Positions 44,075 through 57,323 of a stretch of 64,000 nt of DNA are shown here, piece after piece. The number at the start of each line of letters is the position of its first letter. The first letter of the stretch is position 1. This DNA comes from Anisus vortex. Lineage: Eukaryota > Mollusca > Gastropoda > Planorbidae. Made by a program: the position numbers and the translations under genes. The DNA is taken from contig OX421506.1 of the NCBI GenBank assembly GCA_949126835.1, positions 23,273,301 to 23,337,300 on the forward strand, read 5' to 3'. The notes beneath the pieces were generated by a model. That model was not told where the DNA came from. It ran no database searches and was given only the letters and a program-made list of their open reading frames with translations.

Positions 44075-44600
44075 GACACAACAGTATATTTAGACACAAC
44101 AGTATATTTAGACGAAACAGCATCTTCACACAAAACAACATATTTAGACAAAACAGCACACTTAGACACAACAGCATATGTAGACACAACAGCATATGTA
44201 GACATAACAGCATATTTAGATACAACAGCATATTTATACACAACAGCATATTCATACATTACAGCATATTTAGACACAACATCATATTTATTCACAACAG
44301 CATATTAAGACACAAGAGCATATTTAGTCACAACAGCATATTTAGTCACAACAGCATTTTTATAAACAAACGTATATTTATACACAACAGCATATTTAGT
44401 TACTACAGCATATTTAGTGACAACAACATATTTAATTACTACAGCATATTTAAACACAACAGCATATTTAGTTACTACAGCATATTTAAACACAACAGCA
44501 TATTTTGACACAACAGCATATTTAGTCACAACAGTATACTTAGTGACAACAGCAAATTTAGATACGCCCGCATAAGTAGGAACACAAGCATATTTCCTTG
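44075..44600. repeat. 18-bp tandem repeat, about 28 copies
   Basis: Unit cacaacagcatatttaga/gt. Minus-strand frames read SKYAVV/TKYAVV repeats, but I see no start, splice or flanking support for a gene. Confidence 0.92.
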
Positions 44601-45293
44601 CAACTAATAGGTGATGTTATCAAATACTATATTATTAAAAAAACTTATAAAAACTAAGTTTTTGGTATAAATCGTCTGCATTATTATTATGCATTAGCCT
44701 TTTCTTTTTTTTTTAGATCGGGGACTGTGGACTACGCCAAAAATTGGACAGAAATTATTTTTATCGGCTTCACGGCCATGTGCCAGGCTTCAGCTTGATG
44801 GTACGACGGGAAGTGTGTTAACTAACTTTCCGAATATTTGAAGGCCAGTCAGAAACGAATTAAGTTAATATAAAGAATTAAGGGAACTAAACAGTTGTAT
44901 TTGTGATTTAAAGTTCCACACGATTACCTCCCTTCGTGCTTAACATGCTGGTAGCACAAGTCAAAGAAGTTGAATGGATATTATTAATAAATTTTATGCC
45001 ATACAATGTTTTCTACGCAGGTATGCAACAGAGAGTAACATAAGTCTCCCAGATTAAGAAAAGAGTTGTAAGGTTAATTTTAAGGTTCATTATAAGTGGC
45101 AAGTGGAACACCAATTAGTTAAGGCACTAGATTTAGACATTTAGAAACCAGGGTTTCAAATGATGAAAGGTTGTTGGTGTTTTCCTGGTTTGTTCAAGCA
45201 ACCCATTCCATCATACCCGGGTGTTACTTGGGAATAAAGAGAATGAATATGAATTTCTTGAATATATAATATGAAGAAAAGTTTTTTTTAAAT
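44601..45293. other. Unassigned spacer
   Basis: No ORF. 45175-45235 is a short minus-oriented LINE 3' scrap (tttgttcaagcaacccattc). Confidence 0.5.
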
Positions 45294-45301
45294 CTCTATG
45301 C
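45294..45301. repeat. Left TSD of hAT at 45302
   Basis: ctctatgc, identical to 47405-47412. Confidence 0.88.
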
Positions 45302-47404
45302 CAGTGATCGGCAACCTAAGGCACGCGTGCCAGACTTGGCACGCAAAACGATTTTTAAAGACACGCTAGAGACCTCCAAGTAGGATATTTTTTATGCAAG
45401 TCAAAACAAATACATCAGCATAATTAATGGGTGCTGCGAACTACATGGGAATCACATTGGACGTCGACTGTTTAAGTTCAGGAATGTTTGTGTGCAAACT
45501 TGCACTTGCGATCTGTGATTGAAACTATTGTTAAGATAGCCAATTTTATAGTTTATCAAGTCTTCTATAAGAAAGTGATACGGAATTGTAACTGAATATA
45601 TATATGAGATCTATGGTTGCCGACAGTGTTCGCTGGATTAGACGAGATATTATAAAGTTTTGGATAGATTCGTTTCTTGTCTGGAAGAAATTAAGGTGTA
45701 TCTTGATGACAAAAAACATTTCCGGTATTGAATGAGGAGAACTGACTGTTGAAGCCGATGTTTCTGAATGACGTTGCGACACATTTCAGTGAGTTGAACT
45801 TGCATTTACAAGGACGGGGTCGAAAAGCACTTGAATTGTTAGACCACTAGAATGGATTTTCATTGAAACTGGACCTATATTGCCGCGAAATCAATTTCAA
45901 AACATTTAACTATTTCCCTAATTTAAGGCAAATTAAGATAGATGAGCTTTTTCAGAAATATAATGAAGCACTCAATGCGAAGTTTTCTAAACAAAGGCAA
46001 GACATTCAAATACATGGACTCATGTTTTCATACCACATTAAGCCTTCCTGGCTTGATCCTATTATAAACTACTTAGATCTGGATCTTTTTATAGTGGAGG
46101 GATTTTGGCATTTTTTTTCAACACCCGAATAATGGGCATGGAAATGTGACGATTTGCGGGAAAATCTGTGTGGGGAAAGTCATTAGATATTGTCATGTGC
46201 AAGGCATTCGCTCTACTTTCAGCTTTTGATTTAATTTACAGTAGTGAACTTATTTTATCGCACATGAAAGCTGTTTTAAGCATACAAATAGGTCACTTAA
46301 ATTTGACCACTCAGAAGTAATTAAATATTTACCTGACATTGAACAATTAGTGAAGAGCATTAAACGAAAAGGTGCTCATTAATGGATACATGCTAATTTC
46401 ACTCAAAAGAAGAGTTTTTACGCCCATCTCTCTTAAGAAAGCACACATATAATTTATTCTAAAACAATTAGTTTTATAATTGTAATAAATATAAGAGGCT
46501 TATATACTAGCATTATATTATGTAATTGTTGTAATAATTAATGTTTAAAAAATAGACTCATTAAATCGACCTTATTAATACAGAAAATGTTTATTTACAA
46601 CGTAAAAATAATTTTATACACGTTGAAATACGAGCATAATGCTGAATTTGTATAAAGAATTAATAATTTATAAGCACCTCTAGTTATATTAAACAAATCA
46701 CTAGCATCAAATGTAAGAATTTAATTAAAGGGATATAATTAGCCCGTTTCCTTTGCGTTAATATTTCAAATATTTTTCTTTTAATGTTTTCTTTGAAAAA
46801 AAAATGGCTTTCAATTTATAACTTTAAAATGATCAATTTATAAAAGATAATTGAAAATTATATAAATATTTTTTGACTTAAGAATTTATATGTACATTTC
46901 TAAACCTTACATTAACTACCCAGTGTGTATGATGACCACATACCAAAACTTCTTAATTACAATGATTTTATATAATAATCTGTAAAATAAATATAATTAT
47001 ATATTATCGGAAATCTCAGGCTGAGATTAAATTATTAAAAATATACTTTATCTTTACTAGAATTTATATCATGACAACAATTTTAAATGTTGATATATTT
47101 AAAAATTTAGAAGCTACCATTAATGTGTAAGTTGAGTAATGAAATTGTGTATTGGCTATGAATGGATGTATAAAAAGATGCTAATAACAAACAGGTTAAT
47201 TTGTTATTAAATATAAAACGCTTAAAAGATTTTCTCTATTACGCCCCTTTTCTTTTGGTCTTGGTCTTGTTATGGCACTAAATTAATTGTCTTATAAAAT
47301 TAATATAGTTGATCAGTTTGACTTTCACTTACAGGCTGTTGGCACGCTGAATGATTTAGAAATCCTAGTTCGGCACACTATAAGCAAAAGGTTGCCGACC
47401 CCAG
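45302..47404 (+). mobile_element. hAT transposon, decayed, 2.1 kb
   Basis: Ends cagtgatcggcaacct and aggttgccgaccccag are imperfect inverted repeats; the 8-bp TSD ctctatgc is perfect. Subterminal ggcacgc/gcgtgcc words occur at both ends. Plus-strand transposase scraps at 45863-46132 and beyond. Confidence 0.88.
45863..46380 (+). pseudogene. hAT transposase remnant (ZBED5/GTF2IRD2-like)
   Basis: The open part reads FNYFPNLRQIKIDELFQKYN, then LDPIINYLDLDLFIVEGFW; after a stop, degenerate RENLCGES and later words fall where the C-terminal dimerisation domain is expected. The family call is from layout and resemblance only. Confidence 0.5.
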
Positions 47405-47471
47405 CTCTATGCTATTCTGGATATTCACTGGATTCTTGCATTTCTTGTTATAAATAAGAAAGTACGCGTAG

Positions 47472-47735
47472 TAAAGTACCCGTCGGGGCAAACTGATCAG
47501 AGGGTCGGTGAAGCAGCCTTCACCAGTTTCTGTTGCCACGGCATACTAGGAGGATTGTGTGGCCAGCAACAGTGCCCATTCGCCTTTACTTTACCCGCAA
47601 CAAATGTCAGGTAGCCGTCAGATCTGGGTAGACTCCACACCCGAGAACAAATCCTAGCCATTATCCAGGATTCGAACCCAGGACTTTCGGTACGATATCC
47701 AAACGCGCTTCCGGTCGGCCACCATGGTCCACTGA
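47472..47735 (-). mobile_element. tRNA-derived SINE, near full length
   Basis: Minus-strand copy of the family at 61782-62137: head with B box ggttcgaatcc, body words tgacatttg, gtatgccgtggcaacagaaa and ggtgaaggctgcttcacc, tail gggtactttac. Confidence 0.85.
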
Positions 47736-49215
47736 ACACGTTGTTTTTATTCAAAAATTGTGTAAAATAACAAAACATAAGAGAATCATAAATAGTATTT
47801 CTACACTATAAAAGACAACAACATAGTCTTACATAACATAGCAATACTAAAAACTCAGGAAATCAGGACAGTTCGTTTAACACAATCAGTGTCTACGATC
47901 GCTGATACAGCAGACTGTAATAATGTAATAGTCTTCGCTGATACTCAAACAATGTTTCTAATGACGCTTAAATGAAGAAAACGTTGTAAATTGTACCAAT
48001 TCGGATTCGGGGCAGATTCCCTACACGGAATTACCGATTTGTCCAGTTTGCGAACAGTTAAGAACATAGTATTACTCATAGAACAAGTAGCAATACTTCA
48101 AAGAAAAAAAAAATCCATATTTTAGGTCAGCGTATGAATACAAACTACTTTATACCAGAGTTTCTCAAAATTAAGTTGTTTGTGACTCGGTTATTGTTTA
48201 TATTTTACTTCGTGAACCACAAAAATGTATACTACAAAATAACTACAAATGCTGGTAAGGTATGTCTGGTCCTTACCTGATCTTCCATGACAAAAAAATT
48301 CCTTGAGATTTTCATATAGTTAGCATAACTGGGATTTTAAAAGGCCACTCTCACACAAACAGTGACAAGAAATGAACACCGTACACTGAAACCCCCCAAA
48401 TCAATATCTAGGAGGCCATAGGGCTTTTATTTGTCTAAAATAGAGTTTTACATTGCTGTAATTTTTTGCTAAAGTGTACCCGCACATTAAGTTATTGCCC
48501 CTGCATTCACTGAATATAACATACAAAGGCTTAAATCTACGCTAGACAGGACATTATGTCATTAGACATATTGCCTTTGACATATGTTATGAACGTCCGG
48601 AAAATATTTCAGTCAATGACATCTTATACATAATCTTCTTTATAAAAGGCGTGTCAGTAATAGGCCTTTTATAAAACATACTTCCACTACTACCTATATT
48701 AAAACGTTATGGTATATAAATATATATACTAGTGGTTATACCCGTCAAAATGACGGAGAAACGAATGATTACAATGTGTTTTGTTAAAAGAGAAAGAAAA
48801 AAAACACAATATTACAATAAAAACTGTAGTGAGAACGTATCTTTCGTTTTTTAGTGTTGTTTTTTTAAATTATTGTTTACAGTCTTTTGGTCCTGGAACA
48901 TGCTTAAAAATTGTTATATATATATATATATACAAGCTACTTTGCCCGTCGTTGCACGGGTGAAAAAAAAAACAGGACTGTATAGGTGCAGATAAAAAAA
49001 ATTTATAAACTATAATTTAAAAAAAGCTATAAATGTAATATTTAAATTATTAATTTTTTATTGAAGACTTTTAGGAAAGTAATTTAAAATAAATATTGTA
49101 ATCGGAAAAAAGCAAGTATTTTTATTTAACAAAAATCTTAATTGCCCGTAGATTTACAATGTCTTTTGTTTTTTTAAGTAAAAAATTTTTTTTGATAAAA
49201 AAGGTATAGTCTAAC
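47736..49215. other. Unassigned spacer
   Basis: AT-rich; (TA)n at 48917-48932. A possible hAT left end, ccagagtttctcaaaatt at 48157, has no matching right end. Words cccgtcaaaatgacgg (48740) and cccgtcgttgcacggg (48945) are inverted-repeat-like ends of unidentified elements. Confidence 0.45.
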
Positions 49216-49290
49216 TGGAGAATCGAACCTGGGTCGCCTGCATAACAGTTCGCTACGTTAACCACTGAGATATCGAAGATGAGATTCAGA
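49216..49290 (-). mobile_element. tRNA-like sequence (SINE head or tRNA pseudogene)
   Basis: Minus strand: tctcagtggttaacg (A-box-like), then gcgacccaggttcgattctc (B box ggttcgattct). The acceptor stem does not pair convincingly, so this is a third SINE family head or a tRNA pseudogene. Confidence 0.55.
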
Positions 49291-49386
49291 TGTGAAAAAT
49301 TATTAGACAGTATATAGGTATAGGCTTAGGCCTAAATAGGTCAGTGACACAAACTCACGTGTTTTCAAATTGACCAATGGAGATCC

Positions 49387-49398
49387 GTGGGGACACAA
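49387..49398. repeat. 12-bp TSD of the RTE LINE (left)
   Basis: gtggggacacaa, identical to 51103-51114. Confidence 0.85.
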
Positions 49399-51102
49399 CT
49401 TTGACTTACTTGACTTAATCCTGTATATCCCCATAGGAGCATAGGGCCGCAACTACACTTTTCCATTGGTCTCGGTCTTGGGAGGCTCCTTTTATTTGTG
49501 TCCATGTAAGGCCAACAGCCTTTGCCTCACCTACGACCGATCTCCTCCAAGTTTGTCTGGGTCTGCCTACTTTCCTTTTGCCCTGGGGATTCCAGTCAAG
49601 TGCTTGTCTTGCCACATTGTCTTCTGTTCTTCTTAAAGTGTGACCAATCCACTTCCATCTACGGCTTTTGATGCTGTTGTCGATGGGTTTTTGTCCGGTC
49701 TTTTCCCATAGGTTGACGCATGAAATGGTTTCCGGCCATCGAATTTTCAGCATGCGCCTCAGGCATCTGTTAACAAAAGTCTGGAGTCTGCTTGTATTTG
49801 CCTTAGTAACTCTCCAGGTCTCTGAGCCATATAGGAGGACTGCCTTAACATTTGTGTTAAATAGTCTTACTTTGTTCTTTAAGGACAGCGCACTTGAGCC
49901 CACATGGGGCGCAGGGCATTGAAAGCAAGCCTGGCCTTGTTGATCCTGCTCTTTATGTCTTCATCTGTTCCTCCATCTCTACTCATCACACTTCCTAGGT
50001 AGACAAATTTGTCTGTATCTATTATTTCTTCATTATCTAGCTGTATTGACCTGTCCTGTTCATTATTTATCCTCATGACTTCTGTTTTCCTTTTATTTAT
50101 TTTTAGGCCAACTTTTCTCGCCTCTTCGGACAGTCGGTTTAGTTTAGATTGCGTGTCTTGCTGTCTGTGTCAGAGGACGGCGACATCGTCTGCAAAGTCC
50201 AAGTCTTCTAGCTTCTTTGTGAAAGTCCATTGAATGCCTGTGCTGTTTCCCGAGGTTGTCTTATTCATGATCCAGTCTATTACAATTAAAAAGATCAGCG
50301 GTGACAGCATGCAGCCTTGACGCACACCGGTCTTCACAGCAAATAAACTGGTTAGCTTTCCTTTATGGATCACTTGGCAGCAACAGTCTTCATATAGTTT
50401 CTTGGTGATGTTGATGGATTTTGTTGGGATGCCATAGTAGCTCATTAACTTCCAGATGGTTTCTCTATCCACACTGTCGAAAGCCTTTTCAAAGTCTACA
50501 AACGTCATGTACAAGGGAGATTGCCATTCTAAAGATTGTTCAATGATTATCCGCAAAGTGGCAATGTGGTCAGTACATGATCGGCCTTGTCGAAAACCTG
50601 CTTGTTCTGGCCTAAGTTTTACATCTAGGGCTTCCTTCAGTCTCTCTAAGATAATCCTGGTCAGGACTTTGCCTGGAACTGAGAGAAGCATTATTCCTCT
50701 CCAGTTGCTGCATACAGAGAGATCACCTTTCTTCGGTAGCTTGACCATGTAGCCTAGTTTCCATTCGTGTGGCACTTGTTCCTCTTCCCAAATTGTTTGT
50801 AGTAGTGGCTGGAGCATCTCTGCGGATACTGCTGGGTCTGCTTTTAGTGCCTCTGGTGGGATGCCATCTGGTCCAGCCGCCTTACCGTTTTTGATAGCAT
50901 GGTTGGCTTTGATGATTTCTGCCTTAGAAGGAGGACCTGTGTTGACATTGAGAGGCTCATTTTCTGGTGGGATGTCTGGGGGAGATAGTGGTGGGGGTCG
51001 GTTAAGTACCTCCTTAAAGTGTTGGATCCACCTATCTCTCTGTCCTACATCGCTTGTTATGACCTTGCCATTACTGTCCTTGACTGGTTTGTTGGGATTG
51101 GA
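49399..51102 (-). mobile_element. 5'-truncated RTE-like LINE with 12-bp TSD
   Basis: Minus strand, 1704 bp, with identical 12-bp flanks and a short gtcaagtaagtcaaag-type 3' tail: a textbook target-primed insertion truncated at its 5' end. Confidence 0.9.
49415..51102 (-). pseudogene. RTE-like LINE RT and C-terminal domain (one stop, one frameshift)
   Basis: RT from 51102: AAGPDGIPPEALKADP, VPHEWKLGYMVKLPKKGD and NWRGIMLLSVPGKVL, then EQAGFRQGRSCTDHIATLR, FVDFEKAFDSVDRETIW, TGVRQGCMLSPLIFL, and catalytic DFADDVAVL. A TGA follows at 50170, then the frame continues HRQQDTQSKLNRLSEEARKV and FVYLGSVMSRDGGTDEDIKS. A 1-nt shift near 49900 restores SSALSLKNKVRLFNTNVK and the C-terminal zinc-ribbon-like part (NRCLRRMLKIRWPETIS, GRPRQTWRRSV) ending at 49415. 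Two small lesions only, so it is fairly young. Confidence 0.88.
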
Positions 51103-51114
51103 GTGGGGACACAA

Positions 51115-52239
51115 ACACGATCTTTATATATATATCAGAGAAAATGGGACTACAGCGAAATAGAATATATCTACAACACAAAAACACCCTGTCATCTGTA
51201 TATAATTGTTGTTTGTGATGTTTTTTATTTTATGTTTAGTTAAATTGTGGACTATTTCCTCGGTCCTAACGGAGTCTCCACAGTAATATGAAGAAGAACT
51301 AAAAGTAAATAGAAAAACATTTGCAGGTTCTCTTACAGTATCGTGGGGCCTCAGTGGTGGAATGAACTACCAAATAGATGAACATTATTAACAGTTTTAC
51401 ACCATCAGCATTAAAAAGAAGATTATTTCATTTACTTTAAAATAGTCGGGTAAATGTAAAGTGTATTCGAGGACTAACTGTAGGCCTACATAAATAGCGC
51501 TATATAGCTTTTAATAGATTTAGAGTATCTCTCTATATCTATAGGCTATTATATTTGGAAGATGTGTTAAAGATTGCCCCACCCTCACAATCCCTAATAT
51601 AATTACATTTGACCTTTCATCAAATCAAAATTTTGAATTGGGTAAAGTAACAAAAACAACAGTTTTACCACAGAGGTTTCTAGAAACTGTCAGTGGGAGT
51701 CCATGGCAAAAAAAAAGGCGAGGGTGAAATGCATTTTTTTAATTTTCTTAGTCTATAAACAATAAGTCATAGACACACATATCTAACACCTAAATATACA
51801 GACCAATATAAATAAAAATACGAGACGCGATAAAATCAATAGTCCTATATTTGCTGTTATATTTTAATCGATACGGCGTCGATTCAAAGAGAGTAGGTCA
51901 TAGACCTTAATCACAGAGCGAGCCTACCACACGAGGGCTGAAGTGAAAGCTTGTTCAAATACGAGCTACATGTCGAGTGTGCAATATTTGAATGACGGTA
52001 GGGTGATCTACCGACAGCGCCTGTGGGGTTCCATTCACGTTATCTGATTCAAATGCTGGTTGTTGTTTTTTTAATGTTCCTTTTTATTCCCGGATCTGGA
52101 ATTCACCTCCTGAATCTGTCAGCAAAGTGGTTTCCCTGGTATTTGTAATAGTAAATGCGTATGTGAATTTTGCTGACCGCACAATAACTTTTACACTGTG
52201 GCCAGAGAATTGTTTTTAATGGAACCAGTGGGATGGACA
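51115..52239. other. Spacer with LINE 3' scraps
   Basis: 51240-51295 (tggactatttcctcggtcct, ggagtctccacag) is the 3' end of the LINE family at 19.8 kb, in plus orientation. 51330-51460 reads VWNELPN-like RT C-terminus. The rest is unassigned. Confidence 0.55.
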
Positions 52240-53000
52240 ACCCAATTTTCATTGATCTCTTCAGGGGGATTTAACCTCTTTAGACGTATATAGGTCGGTC
52301 GCATGTTGGGTTTGCTAGCTCCATTCCTGTTCCCCATTCCGAATGTACAGAATTTGCATCAGCCCTCGAGTTATGCAGGGCCTGTCTCGTATCCCTGTAA
52401 TGTTGACTGGTAGCTGCGTTGGTCAATGCGAATTTCTTCTGACACGGGGATGCCCCCGACTGAAGCGATCACATCCTCTCAAGACCGCCTTTGGAACTAG
52501 TCGTATCAGGACAATGACTGTTTAACCTTCCTGACTTCGCACCACGCCCCACCACCGGGGCATCATAGCTCGGTGGCGGGGTGTGCAATGCCTCTGGGAT
52601 CGGAATGAATCGTACGAGCAGCTCTACTCCCGGCCCCGCGGCTATTACCACTCCTCACCCCCAACACCCTCGGAGATTGGAATGGAGGCATACGGCGACC
52701 GAAGACCCATGCATTAGCCCACTGGTATAACTCAGGGAATCAGTGGTTTAACACTTGGCCAGCTTTGAGGCCAACGGTTACAGAAGCGGCAGCACAGATA
52801 CCAGACCGGATTTGGCGAGACTGGTATTGTTGCGCATATCCCTTTCTCCTTCCCACCCCCAGCTCTCGCCAGTGCAATGATCCTCGGATACGCAACGGGG
52901 GTACATCACCCATTCGTTAGCCATTGATGCCCACTTAATAGCTTCGGTGGTTTAAACACTTGGCCAGATTTGAGGCCAACGGTTACGGAAGTGACCGTGA
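52240..53000. other. GC-richer unassigned block with internal duplication
   Basis: Unlike its AT-rich neighbours. Contains a duplicated segment, cacttggccagctttgaggc at about 52755 and cacttggccagatttgaggc at about 52958, each followed by caacggttac. Possibly the 5' region of an unidentified retroelement; no coding domain seen. Confidence 0.5.
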
Positions 53001-54182
53001 TATATCATGCTGACCCAGTGAAAAATTCCTGTCGGAAGGTACATAGATTCAAACATAGAATGTCGATCCGACGCTTTACCAATAGACCACGTAGTTTTTA
53101 TAAAAGTTTAGTAAGATATTACGAAACCGCTAAAATTAAATACAAGTACTTACAATCAAGACAAAATCCTATATTCGTATCACTCAAAACTAGAACAGTT
53201 AGATATCAGAAAGGTTTTCCAAAAATCTATTAGAACTCGACTCTACAATCGATGTCTCATCCAAAGGTTTTAATGATTCTGTTGTTTTTTTTGTAAATGT
53301 GTATCTCTCAAAACTAGAACCGTAGAATGAATACATTTATTTATATCATGGATTTATTCCACAATCTATGAGAATTGGAATGAACCAGATATACGCATTG
53401 TCTGAACTTAGATCTGCATATCAAGAAATATCAATTTTGTGATTGTCTTTCTTTTAAAACTGTGCTGTATGTAATCCAACCAATAATTTTTCATCTGTAA
53501 TGGATCAATAAAAAAATCTTATCTTGTGTTGCAGGCCTTAAAGCCAAGGAGCTTATCATTTCACTCAAATGTGAGCTAGCATAGCTTGCACTAAATATTA
53601 CGGGTTTTTAAAAATAGACTTTTAGTTACGGCATTTAGTCCAGGTGTAATTCTTTTTGTTTGTTTTTGCAGAGTGATGCTTGGTAGAGAAATCTTGGTTA
53701 TACAATAATTATTTTACGATAATCCAATGGTTAGTATTTTGGGGCGTTGTTTTCGTGTTTCTATGTAGAGAGACTTACCAGTGTAATTTAACTTCTTTAT
53801 ACTGGTATGTCAATGTTGTATGCCATCGACTACTATTTCATATATTGGCTGAAAAAAAAATGAAATAATTTACATTTACATTTTATAATTTTTTAGCCAA
53901 TTGACATTAGATCTATTAAAAGTAATGAGTTCATCCCTTTCGCTACGAAGTAAAAAAATAGAAATATCTTGATATCACTAGTCTATAAATAGAAAAAGAT
54001 TGTGGGTGGGCAGAAAGCTTTGATATAGCATAGCACTATAATTTGGCAAATCATTTTTCTAGATGTTGTAGTAATGCTTATAAATAAATGTCAAGTACTT
54101 CAAATAATAGAACTGCAATGTGTGTATATGTGGCGGGTAAAGGCGTACCACGGTTATATTGGGACGGGAAATATATGTCTGT
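53001..54182. other. Unassigned spacer
   Basis: 53505-53530 has the LINE 3' word tggatcaataaaaaaatctt also near 26985. No supported ORF. Confidence 0.5.
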
Positions 54183-57100
54183 CAGTCAATCAATCAATCA
54201 ATCAATCAATCAATCTATCAATCTATCAATCTATCAATCTATCAATCTATCAATCTATCAATCTATCAATCTATCAATCTATCTATCAATCTATCTATCA
54301 ATCTATCTATCAATCTATAAATCTATCTATCTATCAATCAATCTATCTATCAATCTATCTATCAATCTATCTATCAATCTATCTATCAATCTATCTATCA
54401 ATCTATCTATCTATCTATCAATCTATCTATCAATTTATCTATCAATCTATCTATCAATCTATCTATCAATCTATCTATCAATCTATCTATCAATCTATCT
54501 ATCAATCTATCTATCAATCTATCTATCTATCAATCTATCTATCAATCTATCTATCAATCTATCTATCAATCTATCTATCAATCTATCTATCAATCTATCT
54601 ATCAATCTATCTATCAATCTATCTATCAATCTATCTATCAATCTATCTATCTATCTATCAATCTATCTATCAATCTATCTATCAATTTATCTATCAATCT
54701 ATCTATCAATCTATCTATCAATCTATCTATCAATCTATCTATCAATCTATCTATCAATCTATCTATCAATCTATCTATCTATCAATCTATCTATCAATCT
54801 ATCTATCAATCTATCTATCAATCTATCTATCAATCTATCTATCAATCTATCTATCAATCTATCTATCAATCTATCTATCAATCTATCTATCAATCTATCT
54901 ATCAATCTATCTATCAATCTATCTATCAATCTATCTATCAATCTATCTATAAATCTATCTATCAATCTATCTATCAATCTATCTATCAATCTATCTATCA
55001 ATCAATCTATCAATCAATCTATCTATCAATCTATCTATCAATCTATCTATCAATCTATCTATCTATCAATCTATCTATCAATCTATCTATCAATCTATCT
55101 ATCAATCTATCTATCAATATATCTATCAATCTATCTATCAATCTATCTATCAATCTATCTATCAATCTATCTATCAATCTATCAATCTATCTATCAATCT
55201 ATCTATCAATCTATCTATCAATCTATCTATCAATCTATCTATCAATCTATCTATCAATCTATCTATCAATCTATCTATATATCAATCTATCTATCTATCA
55301 ATCTATCTATCAATCTATCTGTCAATCTATCTATCAATCTATCTATCAATCTATCTATCAATCTATCTATCAATCTATCTATCAATCTATCTATCAATCT
55401 ATCTATCAATCTATCTATCAATCTATCTATCAATCTATCTATCAATCTATCTATCAATCTATCTATCTATCAATCAATCAATCTATCTATCAATCTATCT
55501 ATCAATATATCTATCAATGCATCTATCAATACATCTATCTATCTATCAAGCTTTCTATCAATCTATCTATCTATCAATCTATCTATCAATCTATCTATCA
55601 ATCAATCTATCAATCAATCTATCTATCAATCTATCTATCAATCTATCTATCAATCTATCAATCTATCTATCAATCTATCTATCAATCTATCTATCTATCA
55701 ATCTATCTATCAATCTATCTATCAATCTATCTATCAATCTATCTATCAATCTATCTATCAATCTATCAATCTATCTATCAATCTATCTATCAATCTATCT
55801 ATCAATCTATCTATCAATCTATCTATCAATCTATCTATCTATCAATCTATATATATATCAATCTATCTATCTATCAATCTATCTATCAATCTATCTATCA
55901 ATCTATCTATCAATCTATCTATCAATCTATCTATCAATCTATCTATCAATCTATCTATCAATCTATCTATCAATCTATCTATCAATCTATCTATCTATCT
56001 ATCTATCTATCAATCTATCTATCTATCAATCAATCAATCTATCTATCAATCTATCTATCAATCTATCTATCAATATATCTATCAATGCATCTATCAATAC
56101 ATCTATCTATCTATCAAGCTTTCTATCAATCTATCTATCAATCTATCTATCAATCTATCAATCTATCTATCAATCTATCTATCAATCTATCTATCAATCT
56201 ATCTATCAATCTATCTATCTATCTATCGATCAATCTATCTATCAATCTATCTATCAATCTATCTATCAATCTATCTATCAATCTATCTATCAATCTATCT
56301 ATCAATCTATCTATCAATCTATCTATCAATCTATCTATCAATCTATCTATCGATCTATCTATCAATCTATCTATCAATCTATCTATCAATCTATCTATCA
56401 ATCTATCTATCAATCTATCAATCTATCTATCTATCTATCAATCTATCTATCAATCTATCTATCAATCTATCTATCAATCTATCTATCTATCATTCTATCT
56501 ATCAATTTATCTATCAATCTATCTATCAATCTATCTATCAATCTATCTATCAATCTATCTTTCAATCTATCTATCAATCTATCTATCAATCTATCTATCA
56601 ATCTATCTATCAATCTATCTATCAATCTATCTATCAATCTATCTATCAATCTATCTATCAATCTATCTATCAATCTATCAATCAATCTATCTATCTATCT
56701 ATCTATCTATCAATCTATCTATCTATCAATCTATCTATCAATCTATCTATCAATCTATCTATCAATCTATCTATCAATCTATCTATCAATCTATCTATCA
56801 ATCTATCTATCAATCTATCTATCAATCTATCTATCAATCTATCTATCAATCTATCTATCAATCTATCTATCAATCTATCTATCAATCTATCTATCAATCT
56901 ATCTATCAATCTATCTATCTATCAATCTATCTATCAATCTATCTATCTATCAATCTATCTATCAATCTATCTATCTATCTATCTATCAATCTATCTATCA
57001 ATCTATCTATCAATCTATCTATCAATCTATCTATCAATCTATCTATCAATCTATCTATCAATCTATCTATCAATCTATCTATCAATCTATCTATCAATCT

Positions 57101-57323
57101 ATCTATCAATCTATCTATCAATCTATTTATCAATCTATCTATCAATCTATCTATCAATCTATCTATCAATCTATCTATCAATCAATCTATCTATCAATCT
57201 ATCTATCAATCTATCTATCGATCTATCTATCAATCTATCTATCAATCAATCTATCAATCTATCAATCTATCTATCAATCTATCAATCCATCTATCTATCA
57301 ATCAATCAATTTATCTATCCGTC
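54183..57323. repeat. 3.1-kb tetranucleotide array with 12-bp period
   Basis: Built from tcta and tcaa tetramers, mostly as the 12-mer atctatctatca. Because 12 is a multiple of 3 and no unit contains a stop, all plus frames are open (up to 1119 codons reading LSINLSIY/YQSIYQS), so these ORFs are artefacts. A rare-variant segment (caatgcatctatcaatacat, then caagctttct) occurs at 55511 and again at 56079, exactly 568 bp apart. Confidence 0.98.

Noticed and set aside
48157..48240. Additional hAT starting ccagagtttctcaaaatt
   Set aside because: No matching right end or 8-bp duplication found.
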